Shown here one piece after another: positions 9,576 to 18,798 of a stretch of 64,000 bases of DNA (position 1 is the first letter of the stretch; each line of letters begins with the position of its first letter). The notes beneath the pieces are model-generated. The model was given only the letters and a program-made list of their open reading frames with translations, was not told the DNA's origin and did no database searches. This DNA comes from Sulfitobacter sp. JL08 (lineage in GTDB: Bacteria > Pseudomonadota > Alphaproteobacteria > Rhodobacterales > Rhodobacteraceae): assembly GCF_003352045.1 (NCBI RefSeq), contig NZ_CP025815.1:3596001-3660000 (forward strand). The letters are read 5' to 3'. The position numbers and the translations under genes are program-made.

Positions 9576-10649
9576 ATGATCGAAATTAACGCTGTTACGA
9601 AAGCGTATGGAACCGGCAAAAGCCGTTTCCTGGCCCTGGACAACGTATCGGTTTCGATAAAGCAGAACGAGTTTTTTACCCTGCTCGGGCCTTCGGGATG
9701 TGGCAAAACCACATTGCTGCGCACCATCGCCGGTTTTGTCGACCCAACCAGCGGCACCGTTACAATGAACGGAAAGAACCTGCTGGATCTGCCGCCGCAC
9801 AAACGCCCTGTGAATACGGTTTTCCAAAGCTATGCCCTGTTTCCGCATCTGACCGTGGCACAGAATATCGGGTTTGGTCTGGAGATGCTGGGCAAACCCA
9901 AGGCCGAGATCGACAAAACCGTTAACGAGATGATGGCGCTGGTCCAGATGACCCAACTGGCCGACCGCCAGACCGCGCAAATTTCGGGCGGGCAACAGCA
10001 GCGTGTTGCCCTTGCACGCGCGCTGGCCCCCAAACCCGAAGTCCTGTTGCTGGACGAACCCCTGTCAGCGCTTGATTTCAAGTTGCGCAAGGAAATGCAG
10101 CTGGAACTCAAGCGGCTTCAAAACGAAACCGGCATTACCTTTGTGTTCGTCACCCATGATCAGGAAGAAGCGTTGACCATGTCGGACCGGATCGCGGTCA
10201 TGAATGCCGGTTCGATCCGCCAGATCGGCGCACCGCGCGATATTTATGACCATCCGGCCGAACGGTTTGTGGCGGATTTCATCGGCGACACCAATTTCCT
10301 CAAGGCCGATATGCTGTCGGTTAACGGGAACGATGCGGACATTCGCCTTGCCTCGGGCAAGACCGTCATGGCACGCGCGCCCGAAGGCATGGCCGCTTCT
10401 GGCGAGGTAACGCTGGCCGTGCGCCCCGAACATGCCACGCTGTCCACCGCAAAAGACGCATTATTGCCCGGCACGCTGGACAATATCGTCTACTTCGGAA
10501 CGGACACACATTATCACATCAGTCTGGATACCGGAGGCGACTTTGTCGTGCGGCGCCAGAACCAGCCCGATACGGCCCAATCCTATGCAACCGGTGACAA
10601 GATCGGCGTCAGCTTTCCTGCCGGTGTCGGCCAGGTTCTGAAGGACTGA
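9576..10649 (+). CDS. Spermidine/putrescine-type ABC transporter ATP-binding protein (PotA-like)
   Basis: This ATPase energises uptake by the two permeases encoded next. The 357-residue product has Walker A (GPSGCGKTT at about 37-45), the Q-loop, the signature [15 protein letters not shown], Walker B ([10 protein letters not shown]) and the switch His (VTHDQEEAL), followed by a C-terminal TOBE/OB domain typical of the PotA/CysA group. I chose ATG 9576 ([12 protein letters not shown]): the frame is open from 9492, but the first 28 residues have no family counterpart and cover the candidate promoter. The next gene begins 5 bases after the stop. Confidence 0.93.
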   Translation: MIEINAVTKAYGTGKSRFLALDNVSVSIKQNEFFTLLGPSGCGKTTLLRTIAGFVDPTSGTVTMNGKNLLDLPPHKRPVNTVFQSYALFPHLTVAQNIGFGLEMLGKPKAEIDKTVNEMMALVQMTQLADRQTAQISGGQQQRVALARALAPKPEVLLLDEPLSALDFKLRKEMQLELKRLQNETGITFVFVTHDQEEALTMSDRIAVMNAGSIRQIGAPRDIYDHPAERFVADFIGDTNFLKADMLSVNGNDADIRLASGKTVMARAPEGMAASGEVTLAVRPEHATLSTAKDALLPGTLDNIVYFGTDTHYHISLDTGGDFVVRRQNQPDTAQSYATGDKIGVSFPAGVGQVLKD

Positions 10650-10654
10650 TCGGA

Positions 10655-11566
10655 ATGGCTGATCTTTCCTCCGCACGCGAAACGCAAGAGGCACGACGCC
10701 GCTGGTTGCTGCTCACCCCGGCTTTGATCATTCTGATTTTTGCCGCCACCGGCCCCTTGTTGATCACGATTGTCTATTCCTTTCTGACACCGGGTGATTA
10801 CGGCGGCATCGTCTGGTCGTTTTCGCCCAACGCCTGGTTCAACGTGGTGTTCGAACGCGATATTTTCGAAGGCACTCTTGGCTTTTCCGACGCACATCTT
10901 TCGATTTTCTGGCGATCCGTCAAACTGTCGCTGATGACAACAATCGCGGCCTTCGTGATCGGGTTTCCAACGGCGTATTTCATCGCGACAAGGCCTAAAT
11001 CGCACCGTGATTTCTGGATGTTGCTGATCATCATCCCGTTCTGGACCAATCTATTGATCCGCACTTTTGCCATCATGGAACTGATCCGCAACGAAGGCAC
11101 GGTAAACACATTGCTGATGGCGCTTGGCGTCATAGATGAACCGATCCAGATGCTGTACACCGAATTCGCGATCATGCTGGGGATGCTTTATGTCTATCTG
11201 CCGCTGATGGTACTGCCGCTTTATGCGTCGATGGAACGGCTGGATTTTTCACTGGTTGAAGCGGCTTACGATCTTTATGCAACGCGGTTTCGCGTGCTGC
11301 GCAAGGTGATCATCCCGCTGGTCAAGCCGGGCATCGTTGCAGGATCTATCCTTGTCTTTGTGCCCAGTCTGGGCGCCTATGTCACTCCGCGTGTGATGGG
11401 CGGCGGCAACCAGCTGATGATCGGCAACCTGATCGAATTGCAGTTCGGCCAAGGCCGCAACTGGCCCTTGGGTGCGGCCCTGTCGATCACCTTGCTGGCC
11501 ATCGTGATGGTTGCCCTGATGGTCTATGTGCGTTCCGCCGGAGAAGAGGACCATCCCCATGGCTAA
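10655..11566 (+). CDS. ABC transporter permease, PotB-like
   Basis: The 303-residue integral membrane protein has about six helices. The permease EAA loop is at about residues 204-235 (EAAYDLYATRFRVLRKVIIPL), the contact site for the ATPase. It is the first of two permeases of the polyamine/opine/2-aminoethylphosphonate-type importer. It begins 5 bases after the ATPase gene and overlaps the next permease gene by 8 bases, so the subunits are probably produced in fixed ratio. Confidence 0.93.
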   Translation: MADLSSARETQEARRRWLLLTPALIILIFAATGPLLITIVYSFLTPGDYGGIVWSFSPNAWFNVVFERDIFEGTLGFSDAHLSIFWRSVKLSLMTTIAAFVIGFPTAYFIATRPKSHRDFWMLLIIIPFWTNLLIRTFAIMELIRNEGTVNTLLMALGVIDEPIQMLYTEFAIMLGMLYVYLPLMVLPLYASMERLDFSLVEAAYDLYATRFRVLRKVIIPLVKPGIVAGSILVFVPSLGAYVTPRVMGGGNQLMIGNLIELQFGQGRNWPLGAALSITLLAIVMVALMVYVRSAGEEDHPHG

Positions 11567-12365
11567 GGCAAAGGGTTTTGATGTCCGCTATCAGGTCGGC
11601 TTTACCAGTATTGCGCTGGGGTGTTTCGTGATCCTGTATCTGCCGATCATCCTGTTGGTGATGTATTCGTTTAACGCGGGTACATCTATCGCCATATGGG
11701 AAGGGTTCTCGTGGCGCTGGTATCAGTCCGCCTGGGAAAACGAACAGGTGCAGGATGCAACCGTGCGTAGTCTGGTCATCGCGTTCTGGGCGTCTCTGAT
11801 TTCGACCAGCGCCGCGGTTCTGGCCGCATTGGCCACCACCCGCACCCGCAAATTCAAAGGCCAGTCGACGGTGTTCGCGCTGATCAACCAGCCGCTGATG
11901 GTACCCGAAATTGTTACGGCTGTGGCGCTGTTGATCTTTTTCGCGATGATCAAGGTCGCGACCGGCTATACCGGCCTGCTCTATCTGATCATTGCGCATT
12001 CGGCCTTCTGTATTCCGTTTGCCTACCTTCCGATCCGCGCCCGCCTGCAAGGCATGGACCTGTCGCTGGAACAGGCTGCATCCGATCTTTATGCCAACCC
12101 TTATCAGGTGTTTCGCCGGATCACCCTGCCCCAGCTCTGGCCCGGTATTCTTGCCGGTGCGATGCTGGCCTTTGTTATTTCACTTGACGATGTGGTGATT
12201 ACGGAATTCGTTAAATCAGCAGGGCAGGACACCCTGCCGACCTATATGCTTGGACAATTGCGCCGTGTGGTCACACCCGAGGTCAACGCGATTTCGACCG
12301 TGCTGCTGGCGATTTCGGTAACGATGGTGGTAGGATTCTATTTCCTAAGCCGCGTTAAAAAGTAA
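11559..12365 (+). CDS. ABC transporter permease, PotC-like
   Basis: The 268-residue polytopic protein is the second permease subunit. The EAA loop is visible in EQAASDLYANPYQVFRRITLP, followed by the helix FVISLDDVVITEF that is typical of PotC. I chose ATG 11559 (MAKAKGFDV) rather than the upstream frame start at 11526, which lies inside the preceding gene and reads a non-family sequence. It is followed after 25 bases by the binding-protein gene. Confidence 0.93.
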   Translation: MAKAKGFDVRYQVGFTSIALGCFVILYLPIILLVMYSFNAGTSIAIWEGFSWRWYQSAWENEQVQDATVRSLVIAFWASLISTSAAVLAALATTRTRKFKGQSTVFALINQPLMVPEIVTAVALLIFFAMIKVATGYTGLLYLIIAHSAFCIPFAYLPIRARLQGMDLSLEQAASDLYANPYQVFRRITLPQLWPGILAGAMLAFVISLDDVVITEFVKSAGQDTLPTYMLGQLRRVVTPEVNAISTVLLAISVTMVVGFYFLSRVKK

Positions 12366-12390
12366 ACAATAACCAACTGGGAGTATCCAA

Positions 12391-13416
12391 ATGAAAAAAA
12401 CATTAACAACCACCGCGATTGCGCTGGCCCTTGCCAGCCCCGCCTTTGCCGATGGGGTTTTGAACCTGTACAACTGGGGCAATTACACCAGCCCCGAAAT
12501 GATCGAAAAGTTCGAAGCTGAAACCGGGATCAAAGTTACGATCACCGATTACGACAGCAACGATACGGCCCTTGCCAAGATCAAGGCGGGCGGGCACGGC
12601 TATGACATCGTCGTTCCGTCAGGCACCTACATTCCGATTTTCATCAGCGAAGGCCTGCTGATGGAAAGCAAGCCGAACGAGATGGAGAATTTCAAGCACA
12701 TGGACCCACAATGGGTTGATGTCGATTTCGATCCGGGCCGCAACTACACCGTTCCATGGCAATGGGGCACCGTGGGTGTGACAGTCAACACGGCTGTTTA
12801 CAGTGGCGACATCAACACCGCCGCAGTGATCTTTGATCCGCCCGAAGAACTGAAGGGCAAGATCAACGTTGTACCGGAAATGAACGATGTGATGGGCATG
12901 GCGATCCACTATGTGGGTGGCGATCAGTGCACCGAAGATCTGGAAGTTCTGAAAAAGGTCCGTGACACGTTGCAAGCGGCCAAACCGCACTGGCTCTCGA
13001 TGGACTATGGCAATATCGAGAAATACGCCAAAGGCGATCTGTCCGCCGGTGTGAACTGGAACGGCGCATCATTCCGTGCGCGCAACCAGAACCCCGACAT
13101 TGCGTTCGGCTATCCCCAGGAAGGTTTCCCGGTTTGGATGGACAACGCTGCCATTCTGGCAGATGCCACAAATGTGGATAATGCCAAGACCTTCATGAAC
13201 TTTATCATGGCCCCCGAAAATGCGGCGATGCTGTCTGCTTTTGCACGGTATGCCAACGGCATCAAAGGGTCCGAAGAATTCATGCCGGAAGACATGAAAA
13301 CGGCCCCCGAAGTCGTGGTTCCTGCGGAACTTGTCGGGGCAAGCTATGTTGCCAAGACATGCTCGCCCGCGGCACAGAAACTGTACACCGCGATCTGGAC
13401 AGAGCTTCAGAAATAA
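12391..13416 (+). CDS. Extracellular (periplasmic) polyamine-type solute-binding protein
   Basis: This is the receptor of the transporter: it captures the substrate in the periplasm and delivers it to the two permeases. The 341-residue product has a clear signal peptide ([20 protein letters not shown], cleavage after AFA) and then [19 protein letters not shown], the hallmark opening of PotD/PotF-type proteins, with the aromatic NW-x-NY contributing to the amine pocket in known members. A good GGGAG ribosome-binding site precedes the start. Putrescine or spermidine is the family substrate; the exact ligand here is inferred, not shown. Confidence 0.93.
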   Translation: MKKTLTTTAIALALASPAFADGVLNLYNWGNYTSPEMIEKFEAETGIKVTITDYDSNDTALAKIKAGGHGYDIVVPSGTYIPIFISEGLLMESKPNEMENFKHMDPQWVDVDFDPGRNYTVPWQWGTVGVTVNTAVYSGDINTAAVIFDPPEELKGKINVVPEMNDVMGMAIHYVGGDQCTEDLEVLKKVRDTLQAAKPHWLSMDYGNIEKYAKGDLSAGVNWNGASFRARNQNPDIAFGYPQEGFPVWMDNAAILADATNVDNAKTFMNFIMAPENAAMLSAFARYANGIKGSEEFMPEDMKTAPEVVVPAELVGASYVAKTCSPAAQKLYTAIWTELQK

Positions 13417-13428
13417 GCACGTAATGGC

Positions 13429-13464
13429 GCGGCCCCCCGGTGTGTTCCGGGGGGCCGCGTTTTT
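13429..13464 (+). terminator. Rho-independent terminator after the polyamine-type ABC operon
   Basis: A perfect 12-base-pair GC-rich stem (GCGGCCCCCCGG at 13429-13440 pairing with 13447-13458), a 6-base loop TGTGTT and a run of five T follow the binding-protein stop by 12 bases. This is one of the clearest terminators in the window and separates the transporter from the amidohydrolase. Confidence 0.93.
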
Positions 13465-13487
13465 CATTTCAACACCGGATATTCGCC

Positions 13488-15158
13488 ATGGCTACATCCC
13501 CCGATATCATCATTCTGAACGGCAAACTGATCACGTTCGATCCCGACCAGCCAAAGGCACAGGCCCTGGCGATTACCGGCGGTCTGATATCCGCCGTTGG
13601 TGAAAACGATGATATAAAAGCACTTGCCGGGGCAAATTCCAAAATGGTCGACGCCAAGGGCGGGACCGTCCTGCCCGGATTCATTGACAGCCATGTGCAC
13701 CTGTTTGGCGGCTCGTTCGAACTGTCCTGTCTTGATCTTTACGAGGTCGAAGGGCTGGACGCGATGAAGGCCGCAATCCGCCCCTATGCCGATGCGAACC
13801 CTGATGAGAAGATCGTGTTCTGCATTCAGGCCGATTACGACATTCTGGGGCTGGGCCGTACCCTGACACGCCACGATCTTGATCAGATCATCGCCGATCG
13901 TCCATTGGCAATGTTTGCCCCGGATCATCATACGATCTGGGCCAATACCGCCGCACTGAAGGCAACCGGGTTGCTGGAAGGCGGCAAGGTTGATGCCGGA
14001 TCGGAAATCGTGATGGGGAATGACGGATTGGCCAGCGGTGAACTGCTGGAACCCGGGGCCTATGCGCCGATCCTTGGGCTGACCCGCCATGGCGGGCGTG
14101 AAATGCTGGGCCTTGTCACCGGCGCCGATCCGGAGCCCCCTGCCACCAAAGCCGAACGCGAACTGGACAAGGACGTGATCGAACAGGGTCTGAAACACTG
14201 CGCCGCGCAAGGCATCACCACACTGCACAACATGGATGGAAACCGCTATCAGCTTGAACTTCTGACCGAGCTTGAGGCCGAAGGCCGACTGCATGCCCGC
14301 GTTGAAATCCCGTTTCACCTGAAAGGCACCGATCCGGTATCGCGCCTGTCCGAAGCGGCCAAGATGCGCGATGATTTTCAAGGCGACAAAGTCTGGTGCA
14401 ACCGCGTGAAAATGTTCATTGATGGTGTTGTGGAAAGCGGCACGGCGTTGATGCTACAACCCTACCCCGGATCCGACGACAACACAGGCGACGAGGTATT
14501 CACCCAAGAGCATTTCGTGGCATCCTGTGTCGAGGCGGATCGTCTGGGCATGCAGATTTCAGTGCATGCGATCGGGGATGCCGGCGTGCGGCGCACCATT
14601 GATGCCTATCAGGCCGCGCAACAAGCCAACGGAAAACGCGACAGCCGCCACCGGATCGAACATCTGGAAGTGATGCACCCCGATGACATCCCGCGACTGG
14701 CGGAACTGGATATCGTTGCGTCCATTCAACCGGCCCATGCGCCGATTGGCCATTTCTTTCCGCCGACAGGTGTGGGCAAGCATCTTCATGACCATCAGAT
14801 TCCCGGCGCCTACGCATGGCAGCACATCCGCAACACTGGCGCAAAAGTCATTTTCTCAACCGACTGGCCGGTGATCCCCGTTGATGTCATGCCCAATATC
14901 AAGGCCGCGATTGCGCCACTTGATCTGGGTGCGCCATGGCGCGATCAGACGCAGTCTTTGAACGACACCCTTGCCAGCTACACGCGCGACAATGCGTGGG
15001 TTGAATTCAACGAAGATCGCAAGGGCCAGTTAAAGGCCGGAATGATGGCGGATATTGCCATTATGAGTCACGATCTTGAGGCACTTGCCCCGGCCGACAT
15101 CACCGATGCGTCGGCCATCATGACAATCTGCGACGGAAAAGTCACCTACACGGCGTGA
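13488..15158 (+). CDS. Amidohydrolase family 3 protein (YtcJ-like metal-dependent hydrolase)
   Basis: The 556-residue protein opens with the small composite beta-domain (DIIILNGKLITFDPD), then GTVLPGFIDSHVHLFGG, whose HxH supplies the first metal ligands. Further conserved pieces are HAIGDAG and FSTDWPV with the catalytic Asp near the C-terminus. These fit amidohydrolase_3 (YtcJ/N-acyl-D-amino-acid deacylase superfamily), which hydrolyse amide or imide bonds. The start at 13488 (MATSPD) is chosen because upstream codons run through the terminator hairpin. Location directly after a polyamine-type importer hints at a related amide substrate, but this is only contextual. Confidence 0.88.
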   Translation: MATSPDIIILNGKLITFDPDQPKAQALAITGGLISAVGENDDIKALAGANSKMVDAKGGTVLPGFIDSHVHLFGGSFELSCLDLYEVEGLDAMKAAIRPYADANPDEKIVFCIQADYDILGLGRTLTRHDLDQIIADRPLAMFAPDHHTIWANTAALKATGLLEGGKVDAGSEIVMGNDGLASGELLEPGAYAPILGLTRHGGREMLGLVTGADPEPPATKAERELDKDVIEQGLKHCAAQGITTLHNMDGNRYQLELLTELEAEGRLHARVEIPFHLKGTDPVSRLSEAAKMRDDFQGDKVWCNRVKMFIDGVVESGTALMLQPYPGSDDNTGDEVFTQEHFVASCVEADRLGMQISVHAIGDAGVRRTIDAYQAAQQANGKRDSRHRIEHLEVMHPDDIPRLAELDIVASIQPAHAPIGHFFPPTGVGKHLHDHQIPGAYAWQHIRNTGAKVIFSTDWPVIPVDVMPNIKAAIAPLDLGAPWRDQTQSLNDTLASYTRDNAWVEFNEDRKGQLKAGMMADIAIMSHDLEALAPADITDASAIMTICDGKVTYTA

Positions 15159-15176
15159 TCGCAAAACCAGCAAGGG

Positions 15177-16232
15177 TCAGGTCTGATCGGCTTTATCTTT
15201 GCGCCCGCAGACCGGGCAATCGCTGCGCGGTTTCAATGTAATCTGCCGGGTTTCGCCGTAAAGACCGTCATAGATCATCATGCGCCCGCGCAAAACTTCG
15301 CCGGCCCCGGTGATCAGCTTGACGGCTTCCAGCGCCATCATCGATCCGACCACACCGGGCAGCGGCCCTATTACCCCGGCTTCGGCGCACGACGGTGCAA
15401 GCTCAGCTGCGGGGGCCGCATCAAAAATACAGCGATAACAGGGCGCACCCCGCGCCGGATCGAACACGCTGACCTGACCTTCCCATTGCGACAACGCACC
15501 TGATACCAGCGGCTTGCCCAACGCCACAGCCGTTTCATTCACAAGATAGCGCGTTGCAAAATTATCTGTGCCATCCAGGATCAGATCATAATCACCGAAC
15601 AGATCAGCGGATATTTCCGCAGTCAGCCTGCGGTGGTAGGGACGCACCGTGACAAACGGGTTTTGCGCCAACATGGCGCGTTCAGCAGAAAACACCTTTG
15701 GCAGATCAATGTCAGCATCGCGGTGGATGACCTGACGTTGCAGGTTGGCGTTATCAACAACATCATCGTCGATCACCCCGATCGTCCCCACACCGGCTGC
15801 CGCCAGATATTGCAACACAGGGGCTCCCAGACCACCCGCGCCGATCACAAGAACCTTGGCCTCCTTCAGCTTTTTCTGGCCGGGTCCACCCACTTCGCGC
15901 AATACGATGTGGCGGGCATATCTGTTCAGTTCCGTTTCGGAAAAAAGCTCTGATTTTGACGGGGGCGCAACCGGCGCACTTGCTTTGCTTCGCAACCAGT
16001 TCAGACCTTTTTTGTACATCAGGACCAGCACGACAAATCCGGCCAGAATGACCCACAACGCGGGTGATTCACCGGTTGCCTGACGCAACGGATGCCCAAA
16101 AGGCAGCACAAGCTGCACCACCAGAACAACGCTGAACAGCACAAGCAGCAAACCCAGCCGCGTACGCCGGTCCACCCCCATAAATGCACCGACACCCCAG
16201 ATCACAGCGCCAAGAAACAGAACCAGCAGCAT
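15177..16232 (-). CDS. moeB: Membrane-anchored MoeB/ThiF-family adenylyltransferase
   Basis: E1-like enzymes adenylate the C-terminal glycine of MoaD or ThiS for sulfur transfer in molybdopterin or thiamine synthesis. Residues about 98-345 form the ThiF/MoeB domain: the nucleotide motif GAGGLG (131-136), the DGTDNFATRYL block and two zinc cysteine pairs (CYRC and CPVC at 339-342). Unusually, about 95 residues with three predicted membrane helices (about 1-18, 26-45, 57-73) precede the domain, so the enzyme should sit at the inner membrane with its catalytic part in the cytoplasm. Its ATG overlaps the dut stop by one base (TGATG). MoeB is the most likely role; HesA/ThiF remains possible. Confidence 0.85.
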   Translation of the reverse strand: MLLVLFLGAVIWGVGAFMGVDRRTRLGLLLVLFSVVLVVQLVLPFGHPLRQATGESPALWVILAGFVVLVLMYKKGLNWLRSKASAPVAPPSKSELFSETELNRYARHIVLREVGGPGQKKLKEAKVLVIGAGGLGAPVLQYLAAAGVGTIGVIDDDVVDNANLQRQVIHRDADIDLPKVFSAERAMLAQNPFVTVRPYHRRLTAEISADLFGDYDLILDGTDNFATRYLVNETAVALGKPLVSGALSQWEGQVSVFDPARGAPCYRCIFDAAPAAELAPSCAEAGVIGPLPGVVGSMMALEAVKLITGAGEVLRGRMMIYDGLYGETRQITLKPRSDCPVCGRKDKADQT

Positions 16233-16693
16233 CAGTTACGCCCGGTAGATCCGAAACCACCCGCGCCACGGGCCGTTTCATCAAGGGTTTCGACAACATC
16301 AAATCGCGCCTGCAGAACCGGCGCCACCACCATCTGCGCAATCCTGTCGCCATGGTGGATCGTCACATCGCTATCGCCCATGTTCATCATGATCACACCC
16401 AACGGACCGCGATAATCGCTGTCTATGGTTCCCGGGCTGTTGGGAAGGGTGATGCCGTGCTTCAGCGCCAATCCAGAGCGCGGGCGGATCTGAACCTCGA
16501 ATCCGTCGGGAATGGCCAGCCGCAATCCGGTTGGCACCAGACGGCGATCCCCCGGCTTCAGTGTAATACCATCGCGCTGATCCAGCGGAAAATTCGCACG
16601 CAGATCGGCACCGGCGGCACCGGTTGTTTCGTACGCAGGCAGCAAGACATTTCGATCAGCTGCGTCGTCCCACATCACTTTAATCGCAACCAT
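16232..16693 (-). CDS. dut: Deoxyuridine 5'-triphosphate nucleotidohydrolase (dUTPase)
   Basis: dUTPase hydrolyses dUTP to dUMP and pyrophosphate, keeping uracil out of DNA. The roughly 153-residue trimeric-type protein shows the five motifs in order: AGADLRA near the N-terminus, [22 protein letters not shown], the region GDRIAQMV, and the C-terminal [10 protein letters not shown] that closes over the substrate. I prefer the start at 16693 (MVAIKVMW); the frame is open to 16723, giving ten extra residues, and that start cannot be excluded. It sits between coaBC and the moeB-like gene in a minus-strand operon, as in many alphaproteobacteria. Confidence 0.95.
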   Translation of the reverse strand: MVAIKVMWDDAADRNVLLPAYETTGAAGADLRANFPLDQRDGITLKPGDRRLVPTGLRLAIPDGFEVQIRPRSGLALKHGITLPNSPGTIDSDYRGPLGVIMMNMGDSDVTIHHGDRIAQMVVAPVLQARFDVVETLDETARGAGGFGSTGRN

Positions 16694-16735
16694 GCCAATG
16701 CCCCACCCGGTTTTTCGCCCCATTCATTTTCATGA

Positions 16736-17938
16736 TCACAGGGCCGGGCCCAGCGCTTTTGCAATACGATCCGCCAACTGTTTTGCTACATCATGTTTCG
16801 TCATTCTGGGCCAGTCTTCCGCGCCATCCCCGGTGATCAGAACCACGGCGTTTTCTGCGCCGCCCATAATGCCGGTTTCAGGGCTGACGTCATTGGCAAC
16901 GATCCAGTCACATCCCTTGCGCTTGCGTTTGGCTGTCGCGTTGGCGGCAACATCGTCCGTTTCAGCCGCGAAGCCGACAACCAGCTTGGGCCGTCCCTTT
17001 TTCATCTGCGCAACACCCGCCAGAATATCAGGATTTTCCTTCAGTTTCAGATCGGGCAACGCGCCTTTTGATTTCTTCAGCTTGCTTTGACTGGCGGTGG
17101 CAACCCGCCAATCCGCAACTGCTGCGGCAAACACAGCCGCATCAACAGGCAAAGCTGCATCAACGGCGTCTTGCATGTCGGCCGCGCTTTCAACCCTGAT
17201 CACCTGAACGCCTTCGGGCGGAGGCACATCAGCGGGGCCGGTTACAAAAACCACCTCGGCACCAAGTGCGGCAAGCGCACGACCGATTGCAGCGCCCTGC
17301 GCTCCGGACGAGCGGTTGGCGATATAGCGCACCGGATCGATAGGTTCATGTGTGGGGCCGGAAGTTACCAGAATACGGCGCCCATTTAACGGACCGTCAC
17401 CCAAGGCCGCTTCAACCGCCGCCACGATCTCAAGCGGCTCTGCCATTCGGCCCGGTCCGAATTCTCCGCAAGCCATGTCGCCGTCATTAGGACCGACAAA
17501 CCCGATACCATCCTTTTTTAAGGTGGTGATATTGCGTTGGGTAGCAGCATGCTGCCACATCCGCACATTCATGGCCGGGGCCAGCAGAACGGGCGTGTCG
17601 GTTGCCATCAAAAGGGTCGATGCCAGATCGTTGGCCAGACCGCCTGCCATCTTGCCCATCAGATCAGCCGTGGCCGGGGCCACAACCACCAGATCGGCAT
17701 TGCGCGACAACTGGATATGGCCCATTTCCGCTTCGGTTGTCAGATCGAACAGATCGGTATGAACAGCTTCGCCCGCCAGGGCCGACACCGAAAGCGGCGT
17801 CACGAATTCAGCGCCTGCGCGGGTCAGAACGGGTGTCACGGATGCGCCGCGCTCTTTCAATCTCCGGATCAGGTCCAGTGATTTATAGGCTGCAATTCCG
17901 CCGCCGATTATCAGCAATATGCGCTTTGATGCCAGCAT
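16736..17938 (-). CDS. coaBC: Bifunctional phosphopantothenoylcysteine decarboxylase/phosphopantothenate-cysteine ligase
   Basis: CoaBC carries out two consecutive steps of coenzyme A synthesis. The 400-residue protein has the flavoprotein CoaC domain first (IIGGGIAAYKSLDLIRRL at the N-terminus, PAMNVRMW with the conserved Asn in the middle), then the CoaB ligase domain (TSGPTHEPIDPVRYIANRSSG, and the lysine-rich KLKKSK loop). I chose ATG 17938 (MLASKRILL) because the 13 codons before it do not match family N-termini. It is the first gene of a minus-strand run with dut and the moeB-like gene. Confidence 0.95.
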   Translation of the reverse strand: MLASKRILLIIGGGIAAYKSLDLIRRLKERGASVTPVLTRAGAEFVTPLSVSALAGEAVHTDLFDLTTEAEMGHIQLSRNADLVVVAPATADLMGKMAGGLANDLASTLLMATDTPVLLAPAMNVRMWQHAATQRNITTLKKDGIGFVGPNDGDMACGEFGPGRMAEPLEIVAAVEAALGDGPLNGRRILVTSGPTHEPIDPVRYIANRSSGAQGAAIGRALAALGAEVVFVTGPADVPPPEGVQVIRVESAADMQDAVDAALPVDAAVFAAAVADWRVATASQSKLKKSKGALPDLKLKENPDILAGVAQMKKGRPKLVVGFAAETDDVAANATAKRKRKGCDWIVANDVSPETGIMGGAENAVVLITGDGAEDWPRMTKHDVAKQLADRIAKALGPAL

Positions 17939-18006
17939 GATGGGCCCTTTTTCTGCTTGGGCCAGCATATGACCCACATCCCAATTCTGCCAGAGCTATT
18001 GCAACC

Positions 18007-18798
18007 CTACCGAAAGGCATCGCACGGGTCCGGGCGTGATACCGGATCGGATGTCAGCATCATGTCAAATCCGCCATCCGGGGTCTGGCCCGTTTCAGCC
18101 TGACCGACGCTGATGACAGATACACCCGGATCGGCAAGTGCAACGAACGCGGGCGCCCCCCAATCCTTGCGCGCGTGGCCGTTACCGGTGATCACAACGA
18201 CCGGACCTCCGGTTTGGCGCAAAGCGTCCAGCGCGACCTTGGCAATGGTTGCGTCACGCAACCGCTGCATTTCGACCATCGCCGGCAACATGTCTTCGGG
18301 AAGCGCATCGCAATGCGCCGCCATTTGCAAAGCCTCGCGTTCGGCCTGCTGCGCCTGCGCCAGTGGTTTGGTCAAACCGAACTGTTCGGCCTGCGCGCCG
18401 AATGCGTCTGCGACGCCTGTTTCCATTGCTACGCGCGCCGCATCGCGCGGCACGCCGGCACCAAATACAAACGCATCGCCGGTAGCCTTGAAAATCGGAT
18501 AGTACATTGAAAAATCGGGCCAGCCCGAATCTTCCCAGCCTAATGCGCTGGCAAGTTCATCCTGGTCCGCACCACGCCATTCAGGCACGGCAGCGGCCTG
18601 TTGCGATGTCAGCATTTCGAATACGACAGCCGCAGGTTCCAGATTTTCAATCAGGCGCGCCTGTTCGGCATGATGCGCCGGATTATCATGGATTTCGCCT
18701 AGAAAAACGATATCGGCAGCCGAAAAATCGCCCGCCCAAACGGCAAACGCGCCCGAAAAGAGCGCGCCGCATATCAAAATTCTGGCTGTGATCCTCAT
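18007..18798 (-). CDS. ChaN-family (haem-binding/Tiki-like) secreted protein
   Basis: The ChaN family are iron-regulated or haem-binding periplasmic proteins of the EreA/ChaN/Tiki fold. The 263-residue product has an N-terminal signal peptide (about 22 residues, ending near VWAG) and then the typical DIVFLGEIHDNPAHH and the C-terminal block VVITGNGHARKDWG. The single Cys in the signal region is not in a good lipobox, so I would not call it a lipoprotein. Its ATG overlaps the rpoH stop by 4 bases, so it should be co-expressed with that stress sigma factor. Enzymatic activity is not established for the family. Confidence 0.82.
   Translation of the reverse strand: MRITARILICGALFSGAFAVWAGDFSAADIVFLGEIHDNPAHHAEQARLIENLEPAAVVFEMLTSQQAAAVPEWRGADQDELASALGWEDSGWPDFSMYYPIFKATGDAFVFGAGVPRDAARVAMETGVADAFGAQAEQFGLTKPLAQAQQAEREALQMAAHCDALPEDMLPAMVEMQRLRDATIAKVALDALRQTGGPVVVITGNGHARKDWGAPAFVALADPGVSVISVGQAETGQTPDGGFDMMLTSDPVSRPDPCDAFR

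Noticed and set aside
13464-14381. Open frame of 305 codons on the minus strand inside the amidohydrolase
   Set aside because: Antisense shadow; no family motif and no ribosome-binding site.
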